Origin: Myxococcales bacterium
GTDB taxonomy: Bacteria > Myxococcota_A > Bradymonadia > UBA7976 > UBA1532
Assembly: GCA_020633555.1 (NCBI GenBank)
Contig: JACKDL010000004.1
Location: 214,638-278,637, forward strand
Direction of reading: 5' to 3'
DNA length: 64,000 nucleotides
Shown here: in pieces, positions 16,318 through 25,641 of the stretch
Numbering within the stretch: the stretch's first letter is position 1
How the letters are laid out: every line of letters begins with the position of its first letter
The notes under the pieces: model-generated
Databases searched by the model: none
Told to the model about the DNA's origin: nothing
Seen by the model: the letters and a program-made list of their open reading frames with translations, nothing else
Made by a program: the position numbers and the translations under genes

Positions 16318-16821
16318 ATGGAACGGTTCTCAGTGGGTGATCTGGCGGTCTATCAGGATCAGGGCGTGGGACAGATCACCGACGTGGGCCGCTTGGAACT
16401 CGCGGGCGCCAGCCTCGAGGTCTACACCGTCGTGATGCAGCACTCGGGCGCCATCGTGCGGGTGCCGACCCACAAGGCCGCTGCCGTCGGTCTGCGCGGG
16501 CTGACCCCGCGGACCCAGGTGGGCAGCGTCTTCGAGATCCTCCGCAGCAAGGCCGAGAAGCCCCGCGAGAAGACCTGGAACCGACGGTACCGGGTCTACA
16601 CCGAGCGGCTGCGCACCGGCGAGCTGGGCGAGATCGCCAAGGTGCTCCGCGACCTGGAGCAGCTACGCCGCGACAAGGACGAGCTCAGCTACGGCGAGCG
16701 CCAGATGCTCGAGCAGGCGCGGGGCCTCGTGGTGCAGGAGGTGGCCAAGGTCACCGGACGCGACGAGAGCGAGGTGGCCGACGAGGTCGCCGCCCTGTGC
16801 CGCACCCAGGTCGCCGCCTGA
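16318..16821 (+). CDS. cdnL: CdnL/CarD-family RNA polymerase-binding regulator
   Basis: 167 residues, the normal size for CdnL-type CarD proteins. The N-terminal RNA-polymerase-interaction domain begins MERFSVGDLAVYQDQGVGQI. The C-terminal helical domain carries the conserved TWNRRYR (near residues 84-90; its Trp stabilises the open promoter complex in studied homologues) and ELSYGERQMLEQARGLVVQE. Such proteins bind the RNA polymerase beta subunit and stabilise open complexes at sigma-A promoters, notably rRNA promoters. The ATG is supported by GGAG 8 bases ahead. No HMGA-like AT-hook tail is present, which separates it from Myxococcus CarD itself. Confidence 0.92.
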   Translation: MERFSVGDLAVYQDQGVGQITDVGRLELAGASLEVYTVVMQHSGAIVRVPTHKAAAVGLRGLTPRTQVGSVFEILRSKAEKPREKTWNRRYRVYTERLRTGELGEIAKVLRDLEQLRRDKDELSYGERQMLEQARGLVVQEVAKVTGRDESEVADEVAALCRTQVAA

Positions 16822-16896
16822 CCGGGAAACTCAACCGTCCCCCCGGTGTCACACGGGGCGGATCCACCACGCGCCAAGCCAAGGACGGGCCCCGCC

Positions 16897-17649
16897 ATGA
16901 CCGGCACTGACAGCCAGCCACCTTCGGATGCCCAGGGCTTCGACGACGACGCCTGGCTGACCGACGACGATGAGCCGGCCGGCCGCCGCTTCCCCCGCGC
17001 CTTCACCATGCGCCACCCGGTGCTGCTGGTGCTGGTGGTGGCCGGCGCCGTGTTCATGGCCGTGCAGAGCTGGCCCTCGGTGCGCTTCATGGTCGAGGCG
17101 CGCACCCCCGCCGACTGCGGCGACCTCACCGAGCGACCCATCCTGCGCACCAGCGATCCGCAGAAGCTGCCCGAGCTGCGCCACAACCTGTACTGCAAGG
17201 TCAGCGGGGTGGTGGAGTCACGCACCATCTACGCCACCGGCGAGGCTGCCGAGACCACCGATCCGCGGCAGCGCCACGCCGGGCGGAAGTACTTCCTGAA
17301 GCTCGCGGGCGACAACGTCTTCGCGGTCATCGCCGCCGACCGGCCCGAGGTGGTGGACTACCGCCTGAAAAAGGGCAGCCTGCTCGGCTTCGAGGTCCAC
17401 GGGCCGGGGCGCCTCATCCAGCCCTCGGGCGACGCCGGCTTTCAGAACACCGAGCGCTTCCTGCGCGGCAAGTTCGCGGGTCGGGTGGCCGAGGATCGGC
17501 CGCTGTGGCTCTACGACACCACCGACGTGCCGGGCGAGCGCTGGCCCCACGCCCTCATCTTCGCCCTCATGGTGTTCACCGCCGGCCTCGCAGGCTTCGG
17601 GCTGTTCCGCCTGGCCCGCGAGCGCCTGCGGTCGCGCGCAGCGAGCTGA
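16897..17649 (+). CDS. Membrane protein of unknown function (two transmembrane helices)
   Basis: 250 residues. An acidic N-terminal tail (DDDAWLTDDDEP) precedes the first helix (HPVLLVLVVAGAVFMAV, ~residues 39-57). A ~150-residue domain follows that begins TPADCGDLTERPILR and contains two Cys (CGDL, LYCKVSG), then a second helix near the end (ALIFALMVFTAGLAGFGLF) and an Arg-rich tail. The middle domain should therefore face the periplasm. The ATG at 16897 with AAGGA 11 bases ahead is preferred over a GTG at 16846. Similar proteins are known only as conserved hypothetical in this type of genome. Confidence 0.72.
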   Translation: MTGTDSQPPSDAQGFDDDAWLTDDDEPAGRRFPRAFTMRHPVLLVLVVAGAVFMAVQSWPSVRFMVEARTPADCGDLTERPILRTSDPQKLPELRHNLYCKVSGVVESRTIYATGEAAETTDPRQRHAGRKYFLKLAGDNVFAVIAADRPEVVDYRLKKGSLLGFEVHGPGRLIQPSGDAGFQNTERFLRGKFAGRVAEDRPLWLYDTTDVPGERWPHALIFALMVFTAGLAGFGLFRLARERLRSRAAS

Positions 17650-17698
17650 TCGGGCGCCGCGCCGGCGATCCTGCGCTGGCGATCGGATGTCACCGTTC

Positions 17699-17707
17699 TG
17701 CTATTGT
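17699..17707 (+). promoter_or_regulatory. Possible extended -10 promoter element
   Basis: TGCTATTGT (TG-n-TATTGT) lies 46 bases before the ATG at 17754 in an otherwise very GC-rich gap. No -35 is recognisable, as is common for extended -10 promoters. Confidence 0.3.
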
Positions 17708-17753
17708 GGCCCGGCGTGGGGACGCGACCTGGGACGAACGGAGAGGTGACCCG

Positions 17754-19598
17754 ATGATGGTGGCCACACGAACGCGCTGGATGCTGGCTGCCCTCCTCGT
17801 GGGCCTGGCGACGGCGGCCACCGGGTGCGGTGACGACGCCCCGCCCGTCCAAGAGGTGCTGGTGGAGGTGCCGCCCGACAGCGGCTTCATCGTCTATCCC
17901 GACGACGGCATCCCCGATCCCGACCAGGGCGTGCGCCCGCCGGTCCAGCAGAACTACGTCTACATCCTTCTGGCCGCCGGCGATGAGCACAAGACGGTGC
18001 AGCGGGGCGGCTCCACCGAGCTGGGCGTACTGCTGCTGGACCAGAACGGCGACGGCATCGAGGGCGAGCGCATCACCTTCCAGATCGTCGACGACGACGG
18101 CACCGCCAGCCTCAGCGCCATCCGCACCGCCACCGGCGCCAGCGGCTACGCGGGCCTGGACTTCAACGCCGGCGAGGCCCTGGGCACCTACCGGGTGCAG
18201 GCCACCCACCCCGACAGCCGCACCGTCGAGTTCACCATCGACGTGGTGGATCTGCCCTCGGGCGGCATCGAGATCGGCCTGGACTATCAAGGCCCGGTGG
18301 ATCTGGCCCGCTTCGAGGTCTACCTGCTCGACGACCCGCTGTACTGCGACGATCCGTACTACCTGCTGCCCCCCGAGGACGTGATCTACAGCGGCAACCT
18401 CGAGGGCCTCTTCGAGACCGCCGTCATCGAGCCCCTGCTGGCGGGCACCCGCGTGTCGGTGGTGGTGCGGGCGCGGCGGGCGAACACCTTCGTGCTCGCC
18501 GGCGGCGGCTGCTCGGGCGACGTGGCCGTGCCCGACGGCAGCATCCGCCGGGTGAACGTGCCCATCTTCCCGCTGCCCCTGAACCCGGCGGGCGCCTACA
18601 CGGTCCGCAACACCTTCGACTTCACCGACGCCATCCCCGGCACGGTGGGCGACGTCATCCGCGAGCTGGTGCGCTTCTTCGGCAGCCGCAACCAGGAGCG
18701 CGAGATCGCCTCGCTCATCTTCGACCTGGTGGAGGGCCTGGCCCGCGAGGCGGCGGGCGCCATCGGCGGCCTGGTCATCGACCTGGTGCGCGGCTGGGTC
18801 GAGGACGACCTGAACGACATCATCAACCGGTACATCGACAACGACGCGCCGCAGTGGGTGCGCGACTTCTTCACCATCGGGCAGGACCTGCTGCAGGTGG
18901 TGAGCGACCTCGAGGTCATCAGCAAGATGCGGCTGAGCAAGCCGCGGCGGGACGGCAGCTTCGACGGCAGCCAGAACTGGCTGGGTGTGGCGTTCTATTG
19001 GCGGCTGCCCTGCAACGACGATCCCAACCCGCCCGAGGACTGCGGCCGCTACGAGTTCACCATGGACGAGGTGGCGGCGGCCCTCGAGGGGCTGAACCTG
19101 GTGTACGGCCAGTTCACCGGCCGGGTGAGCAACTACGACCGGGGCGTCATCGACAGCCACACCCTGGACCTGCAGTACGGGCGGCTGATCCTGTTCGTGC
19201 TCAACCAGGTGATCCTGCCGTACATCGCCGACGGCGCGAACAACCTGCGCGACGGCCTGTTGAACCTGGTGAACTGCCCGGGCTTCGCCAACGGCATCAC
19301 CGGCGGCAACAGCCACCTGCGGCTGGGCGGCATCAACATCGTCAGCCGCAACACCATCGAGGGCTGGTGCACCACCGTCTTCGGCGTGGCCGGCGATCTG
19401 GCCGAGTCCATCATCGGCCGCCTGCGCATCGACACCCGGCTCACCGTCGACGGCGAGATGATCATGGTGGAGAACACCGACGATCTCACCGTGGACGCCC
19501 TGGTGGAGGGCGTCTGGCGCGGCACCATCCGCGCCGGCCAGGACCAGGGCCCCCCCTTCCAAGGCTTCTTCGAAGGCGAGCGCGACCCGGATCAGTAG
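17754..19598 (+). CDS. Large lipoprotein with N-terminal Ig-like domain
   Basis: 614 residues. Signal peptide with lipobox (AATGC) followed by an Asp/Pro-rich linker (PDDGIPDPDQG). Residues ~65-160 resemble a bacterial Ig-like (Big_1/invasin type) domain: QRGGSTELGVLLLDQNGDGIEG..ITF..., then TGASGYAGLDFNAGEALGTYRVQATH. The remaining ~440 residues include LLAGTRVSVVVRARR and a helical segment rich in aromatic and acidic residues, with no domain I recognise. The start has an excellent Shine-Dalgarno (GGAGAGGTGA) 4-5 bases ahead. The stop TAG is immediately followed by the inverted-repeat element described at 19596-19977. Predicted to be an outer-membrane surface lipoprotein. Confidence 0.75.
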   Translation: MMVATRTRWMLAALLVGLATAATGCGDDAPPVQEVLVEVPPDSGFIVYPDDGIPDPDQGVRPPVQQNYVYILLAAGDEHKTVQRGGSTELGVLLLDQNGDGIEGERITFQIVDDDGTASLSAIRTATGASGYAGLDFNAGEALGTYRVQATHPDSRTVEFTIDVVDLPSGGIEIGLDYQGPVDLARFEVYLLDDPLYCDDPYYLLPPEDVIYSGNLEGLFETAVIEPLLAGTRVSVVVRARRANTFVLAGGGCSGDVAVPDGSIRRVNVPIFPLPLNPAGAYTVRNTFDFTDAIPGTVGDVIRELVRFFGSRNQEREIASLIFDLVEGLAREAAGAIGGLVIDLVRGWVEDDLNDIINRYIDNDAPQWVRDFFTIGQDLLQVVSDLEVISKMRLSKPRRDGSFDGSQNWLGVAFYWRLPCNDDPNPPEDCGRYEFTMDEVAAALEGLNLVYGQFTGRVSNYDRGVIDSHTLDLQYGRLILFVLNQVILPYIADGANNLRDGLLNLVNCPGFANGITGGNSHLRLGGINIVSRNTIEGWCTTVFGVAGDLAESIIGRLRIDTRLTVDGEMIMVENTDDLTVDALVEGVWRGTIRAGQDQGPPFQGFFEGERDPDQ

Positions 19599-19977
19599 CT
19601 CCGCTCGCCCTTCGGGCTCGCTGGTCCGCTCGGGCTGGCGCCCTCGCTCGCGGGGAGGGACCGATTCCCCCCCCGCACCGCCGGCCTGGCGGCCGGCTCC
19701 CCTCCCTGGGCCGGCCCTCGTCGCACGCCCGCTTCGCGGGCTGCTCCTCGGGCGACACCTGCGCTGCGTCGTCGGTGCGTCCTCGCGCGCTGCGCGCGCT
19801 GTGGGCGCCCTCCTCCTTGCTCCGGGTCGCACGGGCGAGCCCGCACCTGGCCCCCTCGGGCCTTCGGCCCGAGGATTGTGTGGGGCCCACGGCGGCGCGC
19901 CTGGTTCACTCGGCGACGAGTCCCGCCCCGCGAGCGAGGGCGCCCGCCGGAGCGGGCCAGCGCCAGCCCGAGCGCTA
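19596..19977. repeat. GC-hairpin-rich element with long inverted ends between convergent genes
   Basis: This 376-base gap between two convergent genes holds no credible gene. Its ends are inverted copies: 19626-19661 and 19920-19955 match as reverse complements at 33 of 36 bases, including a perfect 19-base block (19637-19655 with 19926-19944) and a perfect 13-base block (19628-19640 with 19961-19973). Both flanking genes stop with TAG and run straight into the same sequence. The interior has further hairpins, e.g. a 9-base stem with a 3-base loop at 19854-19874. It could be a REP/BIME-type or MITE-like element and may act as a two-way terminator. Copy number elsewhere cannot be seen here. 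Confidence 0.65.
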
Positions 19978-21522
19978 ATCCGCGAGGAGCATCACGACCT
20001 GGATGTCGGGGCCGTCGCCCTCGGCGCGCTGGTGCACGCCGATGCCCACCTGCTCGCAGGCGCCCTCGCGCAGGGCGGCGGGGGGCTCGAACTGCTCCAG
20101 CAGGGCCAGGGTGGCCACCCAGGCGGTGACCTTGCCGGTCACGCCGTCCCTGGCGGCGGCGTCCAGCACCCGCTGCGGGGTGGGGTGGGGGCGGCGGGCC
20201 TCGGCTCGGGCCAGGCGGTCGAGCTGGGACGAGCGGCGCAGGGCGCGGCCGCAGGCGCCGGCCAGGCGGTCCAGCAGGGCGCCAGCGGCGGCCTCGGGAT
20301 CGGCCACCACGGGGCGGGGGCGGGCGAAGACCTGGGCGATGTACCAGCCGTCCTCGGCGGCGGCCAGGCCCAGGCCCACCTCGGTCAGATCCCGGCTCAG
20401 CAGGTTGCGGCGGTGGCCCAGGCTGCGCATCAGGCCCGCCTGGGCGTCGCTGAGGCTGCGGTTGAAGGCCACGTTCTCGGCCACGATGGCGGCGCGGTAG
20501 CCGGCGGCGCGCACCCGATCGGCGGGGCGGCCGGTGGTGGGCGAGACGTGCCCCATGAAGCCCTGATCGCGCATGTCGCGGGCGTGGGCGTCGGCCACGG
20601 CGTCCAGCGTGGGTTCGCGGCGCAGGGGCGGCAGCCCGGCCGCGGCGCGGTCCTGGGCCACCAGCGCGGCGGCCAGATCGGCGTCCACCTCGGCGGGGTC
20701 GTCCGGCCAGCGGGTGGCGAAGGCGGCGGGCAGGGTGCCTTGCACGTGGAACGTGAGCTGGGCCAGCGGCGCCGGGCCGTGGGGGCCATCGCCCAGCAGC
20801 TCCAGCACCCAGTCGCCGGGGGTGGGCGTCCAGGTGAGCGCGAAGCGATCGTCGTCGCGGGCCAGCGGCAGATCCACGAAGCGGCCCTGTGGATCCAGCG
20901 CCAGGGCCTGGAGCTGGCCCATGCCCGGTGCGACGGCGCCCGCGAGCGTGAGCGGGGCTTCCGCCGGGGGGGCGCGGCGGACGGGCTCGAGCGTCAGGTC
21001 GGCCCGCCCCGAGACCAGGGCCACGACCGCCCGCCCGTCGGGCAGCTCGGCGCGGCCGATGCCTGCCCGCACACCGATCTCGCTGACCTGGGGCCGCAGG
21101 GCCTCGGCCACGGCCTCGGGGGTGGGCTCGTCGGTGATCACCACCGTCTGCCGCACGCCCCACAGCACCGCGCCGGCGCTGTCGAGCAAGAACTGCAGGG
21201 CGTCGCCGGGCAGGAGGCTGCGCTGGGCGGCATAGACGGCCGCCAGCTCGCGCGCGGCCCGATCCAGCGTGGGCTCCCGGCCCAGCCCCAGGGCCGCCAG
21301 CGTTTCCGTCACCCACGGATCGGCCACCGCCCGCGGATCGGCGTAGTGGGTGGCCGGGGCCTCCAGCAGTTGGACGGTGAGCGGGTCGCCTGGGGACGGC
21401 AGGGTGGGCCCCGGCACGCGCCCACCGTCCGGGCGGCCGGGCCCGGGCGGGGCGCTGGGCCACAGGGCCAGGCCCACCGCGGCGGCGGCCAACAGAGCCA
21501 GCAGGGCGATGAGCGCACGCAC
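19975..21522 (-). CDS. Exported CAP (SCP/PR1-like) domain protein
   Basis: 515 residues from the GTG at 21522, chosen because it opens directly into a signal/anchor helix (VRALIALLALLAAAAVGLAL). Residues ~30-280 are a beta-rich region of unknown type. Residues ~290-425 form a CAP domain, with HARDMRDQGFMGHVSPTTG, then VAENVAF and LMRSLGHRRNLLSRDLTEVGLGL, matching the CAP signature including the His residues. A C-terminal helical extension follows. A GGGAGG lies 14 bases before the GTG, somewhat far. Bacterial CAP proteins are extracellular and of mostly unknown biochemical role. The stop abuts the inverted-repeat element. Confidence 0.82.
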   Translation of the reverse strand: MRALIALLALLAAAAVGLALWPSAPPGPGRPDGGRVPGPTLPSPGDPLTVQLLEAPATHYADPRAVADPWVTETLAALGLGREPTLDRAARELAAVYAAQRSLLPGDALQFLLDSAGAVLWGVRQTVVITDEPTPEAVAEALRPQVSEIGVRAGIGRAELPDGRAVVALVSGRADLTLEPVRRAPPAEAPLTLAGAVAPGMGQLQALALDPQGRFVDLPLARDDDRFALTWTPTPGDWVLELLGDGPHGPAPLAQLTFHVQGTLPAAFATRWPDDPAEVDADLAAALVAQDRAAAGLPPLRREPTLDAVADAHARDMRDQGFMGHVSPTTGRPADRVRAAGYRAAIVAENVAFNRSLSDAQAGLMRSLGHRRNLLSRDLTEVGLGLAAAEDGWYIAQVFARPRPVVADPEAAAGALLDRLAGACGRALRRSSQLDRLARAEARRPHPTPQRVLDAAARDGVTGKVTAWVATLALLEQFEPPAALREGACEQVGIGVHQRAEGDGPDIQVVMLLAD

Positions 21523-21674
21523 GCGGACGGACCATGCCTCCCAGGGTGAGCGGCGGCGCGCCGGGGCGTGCGCCTGCGGACATGGTGCCACGGCGCAGCG
21601 GTCGACGCGACGTCGCGGCCTCCGCGACAATCGGCGGGTGCGGACGGCGGCGGCGCCGGATCGGGGGTGCGCAG

Positions 21675-23303
21675 ATGAGGCGGTGGGTGGTCGGGGGGCT
21701 GCTGGCGGTGGCGGTGATGGGCTGCGACGACGGGGCTGTCGCGCTCGAGGCACCCGAGCAAGGGGCCGAAGTCGTGGACGCTGGGGCGGCCAGCGACAGC
21801 GCGCCGGACCAGGCGATCGAGGACGCGCAGCCGCCCGACGCGGCCACCCCTTATCCGGCGGCCGGCGCCTGGCCCGCGAACCACGGCCCCGGGGGCCCCA
21901 CGGTGGCCTTCGCCCCCGAGCAGCTCCAGCGGCGCTGTGCCGTGCTCGAGGTGGGGCCCGACGATCCCACGAAACACCGCAACCTGGTGGTGATGTACGA
22001 CGGCTACCTGGCCATGCCGTGGGCCCCGGAGTTCGGGCTGAGCGGCGGCCTGACCTTCTTCGAAGTGAAGGACCCGTGCGCGCCGACGGTGGTGGGCCAC
22101 GCCAGCACGGGGATCATGCGCGAGACCCACGCACTGGGGTTCTCACCGGTGGGGGGGCGCTGGGCGGTGACCATGGCCATGCCCCGCTTCCGCGAGGGGG
22201 GGCTGCTGTTCTGGGATGTGAGCGATCCCACCGCCCCAGCGGTGGTGAACGCCATGGCGCTGCCGGGCTTCCGCTACCCCGATGCCTACGCCCGCATCGT
22301 GTTCGCGGCCTTCTGGCAGGCGCCGTACGTCTACGCGGCGGGCGCCGACAATGGGGTCTATGTGGTGGACGCCACGAACCCCACCGCGCCCGAGCTGGTG
22401 AATCAGTACGTCTTCGAGCCCGTGCTGCGGGCGGGGCAGATCCAGGCCATCGGCGATCTGCTCATCGTCACCAGCGCCGAGCAGGCGCGCACGGCGCTGC
22501 TGGACATCAGCGATCCGGCGAACCCCCAGCCCATCCCCGGTGGTGACTTCGTGAGCACCGACGGCGAGGGCACGCCCCGCGAGGCCTACTTCAGCACCGC
22601 ATCGGGCGGGCACATCTACTACGCCCGCAAGGACGACGGGGGCGGGCTGATGGTGTGGGACATCCGCGATCCCACCCGGCCGGTGTACGCCGGCGGCCAC
22701 CGCAGCGATGGCAACGGGGGCTATGTCTTCGTGAAGGGCGGCCGGGCGTTCACTGGCGAGTCGCGGTTCGCCGCGGTGTACGACGTGAGCGACCTGAGCG
22801 CGATCACCGAGATCAGCCGCCTGGCCCTGCCGGGCGACCTGGACACGGCCACCCCCATCGGCAACGTGGTGGTGCTGTCGGTGGACGACAAGGCCGAGGA
22901 CAGCGACGGCGACGGCGTGGCCGAGGGCACGGTCGTGGTGCCCTTCGACACCGAGCCCGACGCCCAGCCCCCCCAGGTGACCTGGGTGTACCCGGCGGAC
23001 GGCGGGATCCTCACGCCCACCAGCCGCGTGGGCGTGGGCTTCGACGAGATGGTCGACGTGAAGAGCGCCTGGGAGGGCTCGGTGCGCCTGTACCGCGCCG
23101 ACGCAGTCACCCCGGCCGAGGGGCGCGTGGACGGCTGGGTCAGCGCCCAGGAGCACCTGGTGAACTTCTGGCCGAGGCGGCCCCTGACGCCCGGCACGGC
23201 GTACGTGTTGGAGCTGCCGGCGGGCGGGGTGACGGACTACAACGGCAACGCTTTGGCCGAGCCGTTCACGGCCCGGTTCACGGTGGCCGGGGTGGCGCCT
23301 TGA
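21675..23303 (+). CDS. LVIVD-repeat lipoprotein with Ig-like C-terminal domain
   Basis: 542 residues. Signal peptide with lipobox VMGC, then an Asp/Pro/Ala-rich linker (residues ~20-55). The main part consists of LVIVD-type beta-propeller repeats (LLFWDVSDPTAPAVVN, GVYVVDATNPTAPELVN, ALLDISDPANPQPI, LMVWDIRDPTRPVYAG). The last ~110 residues (PPQVTWVYPADGGILTPTSRVGVGFDEMVD... to ARFTVAG) look like an SbsA-type Ig-like domain. The stop overlaps the TTG start of the next gene (TTGA), so it is made together with a di-haem cytochrome lipoprotein. Probably a surface scaffold or binding protein; the ligand is unknown. Confidence 0.85.
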   Translation: MRRWVVGGLLAVAVMGCDDGAVALEAPEQGAEVVDAGAASDSAPDQAIEDAQPPDAATPYPAAGAWPANHGPGGPTVAFAPEQLQRRCAVLEVGPDDPTKHRNLVVMYDGYLAMPWAPEFGLSGGLTFFEVKDPCAPTVVGHASTGIMRETHALGFSPVGGRWAVTMAMPRFREGGLLFWDVSDPTAPAVVNAMALPGFRYPDAYARIVFAAFWQAPYVYAAGADNGVYVVDATNPTAPELVNQYVFEPVLRAGQIQAIGDLLIVTSAEQARTALLDISDPANPQPIPGGDFVSTDGEGTPREAYFSTASGGHIYYARKDDGGGLMVWDIRDPTRPVYAGGHRSDGNGGYVFVKGGRAFTGESRFAAVYDVSDLSAITEISRLALPGDLDTATPIGNVVVLSVDDKAEDSDGDGVAEGTVVVPFDTEPDAQPPQVTWVYPADGGILTPTSRVGVGFDEMVDVKSAWEGSVRLYRADAVTPAEGRVDGWVSAQEHLVNFWPRRPLTPGTAYVLELPAGGVTDYNGNALAEPFTARFTVAGVAP

Positions 23304-25513
23304 GGTGGCTGCCCGCCGTCCTGCTGTCGGCGCTGCTGGGGTGTGACGATGGTGCCACCCCGAGCTCTGGCGGCATGCCCGACGCGGCGGTGGATCAAGC
23401 CGCCGTCGACGCGGCCCGGGACATGGCCCCCGAGGTGGCGGTGGATGGGGCGGCGGCGGTGGCGGTGGTGGCGGCCGCGGGGCCCGACCAGGCGGTGGAC
23501 GTGGGCGCCCAGGTGTTGCTGGACGGCTCAGCGTCGCAGGGGGCCCACAGCTTCCAGTGGGACTTCGGCGACGGCCGCCGCCAGGAGGCACCCGGGGCCG
23601 AGCCCGCGGTGACGGTGCGGTACGCCGCGCCGGGTCGCTACCGCGCGGTCCTCACCGTGTACTCGGCCGACGGCCGCCGGCGCACCGACGGGGCCCTGAT
23701 CACCGTCACCCACCCCCCGCGGCACACGCCGCAGCACTCAGCCACCCTGGCCGCGGTGGACGCCCACCGGGTGGTGGCCCTGTCCACCGACGGCGCGACG
23801 CTGACCGTGGTGGACACCGAGACGCTGACGGCCACCCGGCGCGCCACGGGCCCCCAGCCCCGCCGGCTGGCGGTGCGGGACGGGCGCTGGGTGGGGGTGA
23901 CCCGCCCGGACGACGACCTGGTGGAGATCCACGATCTGGACGGGGGGGCCGTGGAAGAGCGCCCCATGGGCCCTGGGGCGGCGCCCTTCGGGATCGTGGC
24001 CCTGGGGGACGACTTCGCGGTGACGCTGCAGGGCCCGGGGGTCGTGGCCGTGGGGCAGCACCGCTGGCCGGTGGGGCCCGATCTGCGGGGCATCGCCGCG
24101 CTGCCCGATGGCCGACTGGCGGTGACGCGCTGGCGGTCCACGCCGGCCCAGGGCGAGCTGTGGGCGCTCGATCCGGCCTCCGGCGCCACCACGCCGTGGG
24201 CCTTGGCCTTCGACCCCCAGCTCGCGAGCGACACCGAGATTGGGGGCGTGCCCACCTGGCTCGACCAGGTGGTGGTGTCGCCCGCCGGGACGGAAGCCGC
24301 GGTGCCCGCCCTGCAGGCGAATGTCGGCCAAGGCCTGTTCCTGAACGGCGAGCGGCTGGACTTCGACCTGGCGCTGCGGGCGGTGGTGGCCTTCATCGAT
24401 CCGGCGACCGGCGCCGAGCGGTTCGAGCAGCGCAAGCAGTTCGACGGGCGCGGCTTCGCCAGCGCGGCCGCCTACAGCCCGCGCGGCGACTACCTGTACG
24501 TGGCCACCCGCGGCAGCCGCACCGTGGAGCGCCTGGATCGGCTGACGGGCACCGCCTCGGGCACCCTGCTGGACGTGGGCTTCGCGCCCGAGGGGCTGCT
24601 GGTGCACGGCGGCCGGCTGTGGGTGGAGGCCAGCTTGAGCCGCGCGCTGGTGGTCTACGACCTGGACGCCTTCGACACGGGGGCCGATCCCGTGGCCCGC
24701 GTCCCGCTGGTGGACGCGGAGCCGCTGGAGCCCGCCCTGCGGCGCGGCAAGGTCCTGTTCAACGACAGCGCCGATCCGCGCCTGTCGCGCGACGGCTACA
24801 TCGCCTGCGCCCACTGCCACCTGGACGGCGACGGCGACAACCTGGTGTGGGACTTCACCGACCGCGGCGAGGGGCTGCGCAACACGCTCAGCCTGCTGGG
24901 GCGAGCGGGCACGGGTCACGGCCCGCTGCACTGGAGCGCGAACTTCGACGAGGTGCAGGACTTCGAGCACGACCTGCGCGGGCCCTTCGCGGGCGAGGGC
25001 CTGATGGCTGACGGTGATTTCGCCGCCCACGCTGATCCCCTGGGCGAGCCCAAGGCCGGTCTGTCGGCGGATCTGGACGCGCTGGCGGCCTACGTCGCCA
25101 GCCTGCAGCAGGCCAGGCGCAGCCCCTGGCGCCCCGACGAAGCCCTGCGGGCGGAAGGGGAGGCGCTGTTCGCCGCCCTGGCCTGCGGCGACTGCCACCC
25201 ACCGCCCAGCTACACCGACAGCGGCTTCCTGCCCGATGGCTCGCCACGGCTACACGCCATCGGCACCCTGGGGCCGGGCAGCGGGCAGCGCCTGGGCGAC
25301 GCGCTCACGGGCATCGACACGCCGACCCTCATCGGCCTGTGGGACTCGGCGCCGTACCTCCACGATGGCAGCGCGCCCGATCTCGTGGCGGTGTTCCAGG
25401 GCCGCAGCGCCGAGGATCCGCACCGCCTCACCGACCTGGCCCGTCCCGGCGAGATCTCGGCGCTGATCCGCTTCCTCGAGACACTGGACGGCCGCGAAGA
25501 CCCAGCACCATAA
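23300..25513 (+). CDS. PKD-domain / beta-propeller / di-haem cytochrome c lipoprotein
   Basis: 737 residues. The TTG at 23300 overlaps the upstream stop and opens directly into a lipoprotein signal (LLSALLGC). A PKD-like domain follows an Asp/Ala linker (FQWDFGDGRR, residues ~60-140), then a propeller-like region with YVTN-type phrases (GDYLYVATRGSRTVERLDR). The C-terminal third is cytochrome-c-peroxidase/MauG-like: haem motifs CAHCH (near 503) and CGDCH (near 629), with SAPYLHDGSAPDLVAVF near the end. It is likely a surface-anchored redox enzyme in the periplasm or on the outer membrane. Substrate unknown. Coupled to the LVIVD lipoprotein. Confidence 0.85.
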   Translation: MRWLPAVLLSALLGCDDGATPSSGGMPDAAVDQAAVDAARDMAPEVAVDGAAAVAVVAAAGPDQAVDVGAQVLLDGSASQGAHSFQWDFGDGRRQEAPGAEPAVTVRYAAPGRYRAVLTVYSADGRRRTDGALITVTHPPRHTPQHSATLAAVDAHRVVALSTDGATLTVVDTETLTATRRATGPQPRRLAVRDGRWVGVTRPDDDLVEIHDLDGGAVEERPMGPGAAPFGIVALGDDFAVTLQGPGVVAVGQHRWPVGPDLRGIAALPDGRLAVTRWRSTPAQGELWALDPASGATTPWALAFDPQLASDTEIGGVPTWLDQVVVSPAGTEAAVPALQANVGQGLFLNGERLDFDLALRAVVAFIDPATGAERFEQRKQFDGRGFASAAAYSPRGDYLYVATRGSRTVERLDRLTGTASGTLLDVGFAPEGLLVHGGRLWVEASLSRALVVYDLDAFDTGADPVARVPLVDAEPLEPALRRGKVLFNDSADPRLSRDGYIACAHCHLDGDGDNLVWDFTDRGEGLRNTLSLLGRAGTGHGPLHWSANFDEVQDFEHDLRGPFAGEGLMADGDFAAHADPLGEPKAGLSADLDALAAYVASLQQARRSPWRPDEALRAEGEALFAALACGDCHPPPSYTDSGFLPDGSPRLHAIGTLGPGSGQRLGDALTGIDTPTLIGLWDSAPYLHDGSAPDLVAVFQGRSAEDPHRLTDLARPGEISALIRFLETLDGREDPAP

Positions 25514-25641
25514 GGCCCAGAAGTTTGCCACGCTCGGGTCCCCGGGCGAGCATGGGGCGGCGTGCGGGGTTGCATACTGAACTGGTTTTCATGTGTGCGA
25601 CTGTCGTACGATGTGCGGTGAAGTTCCCCCCCGGAGGTCCC

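Noticed and set aside
19599..19974. Open frames through the inverted-repeat gap that would add ~120 codons to neighbouring genes
   Set aside because: Both real genes have TAG stops at the element border. The translated gap is low-complexity Arg/Ser/Pro/Ala and palindromic, with no start context.
25573..25612. Possible promoter before the metal-repeat gene (TACGAT at 25607-25612)
   Set aside because: A -10-like hexamer stands in an AT-richer patch, but no -35 at acceptable spacing could be found, so it was not listed.
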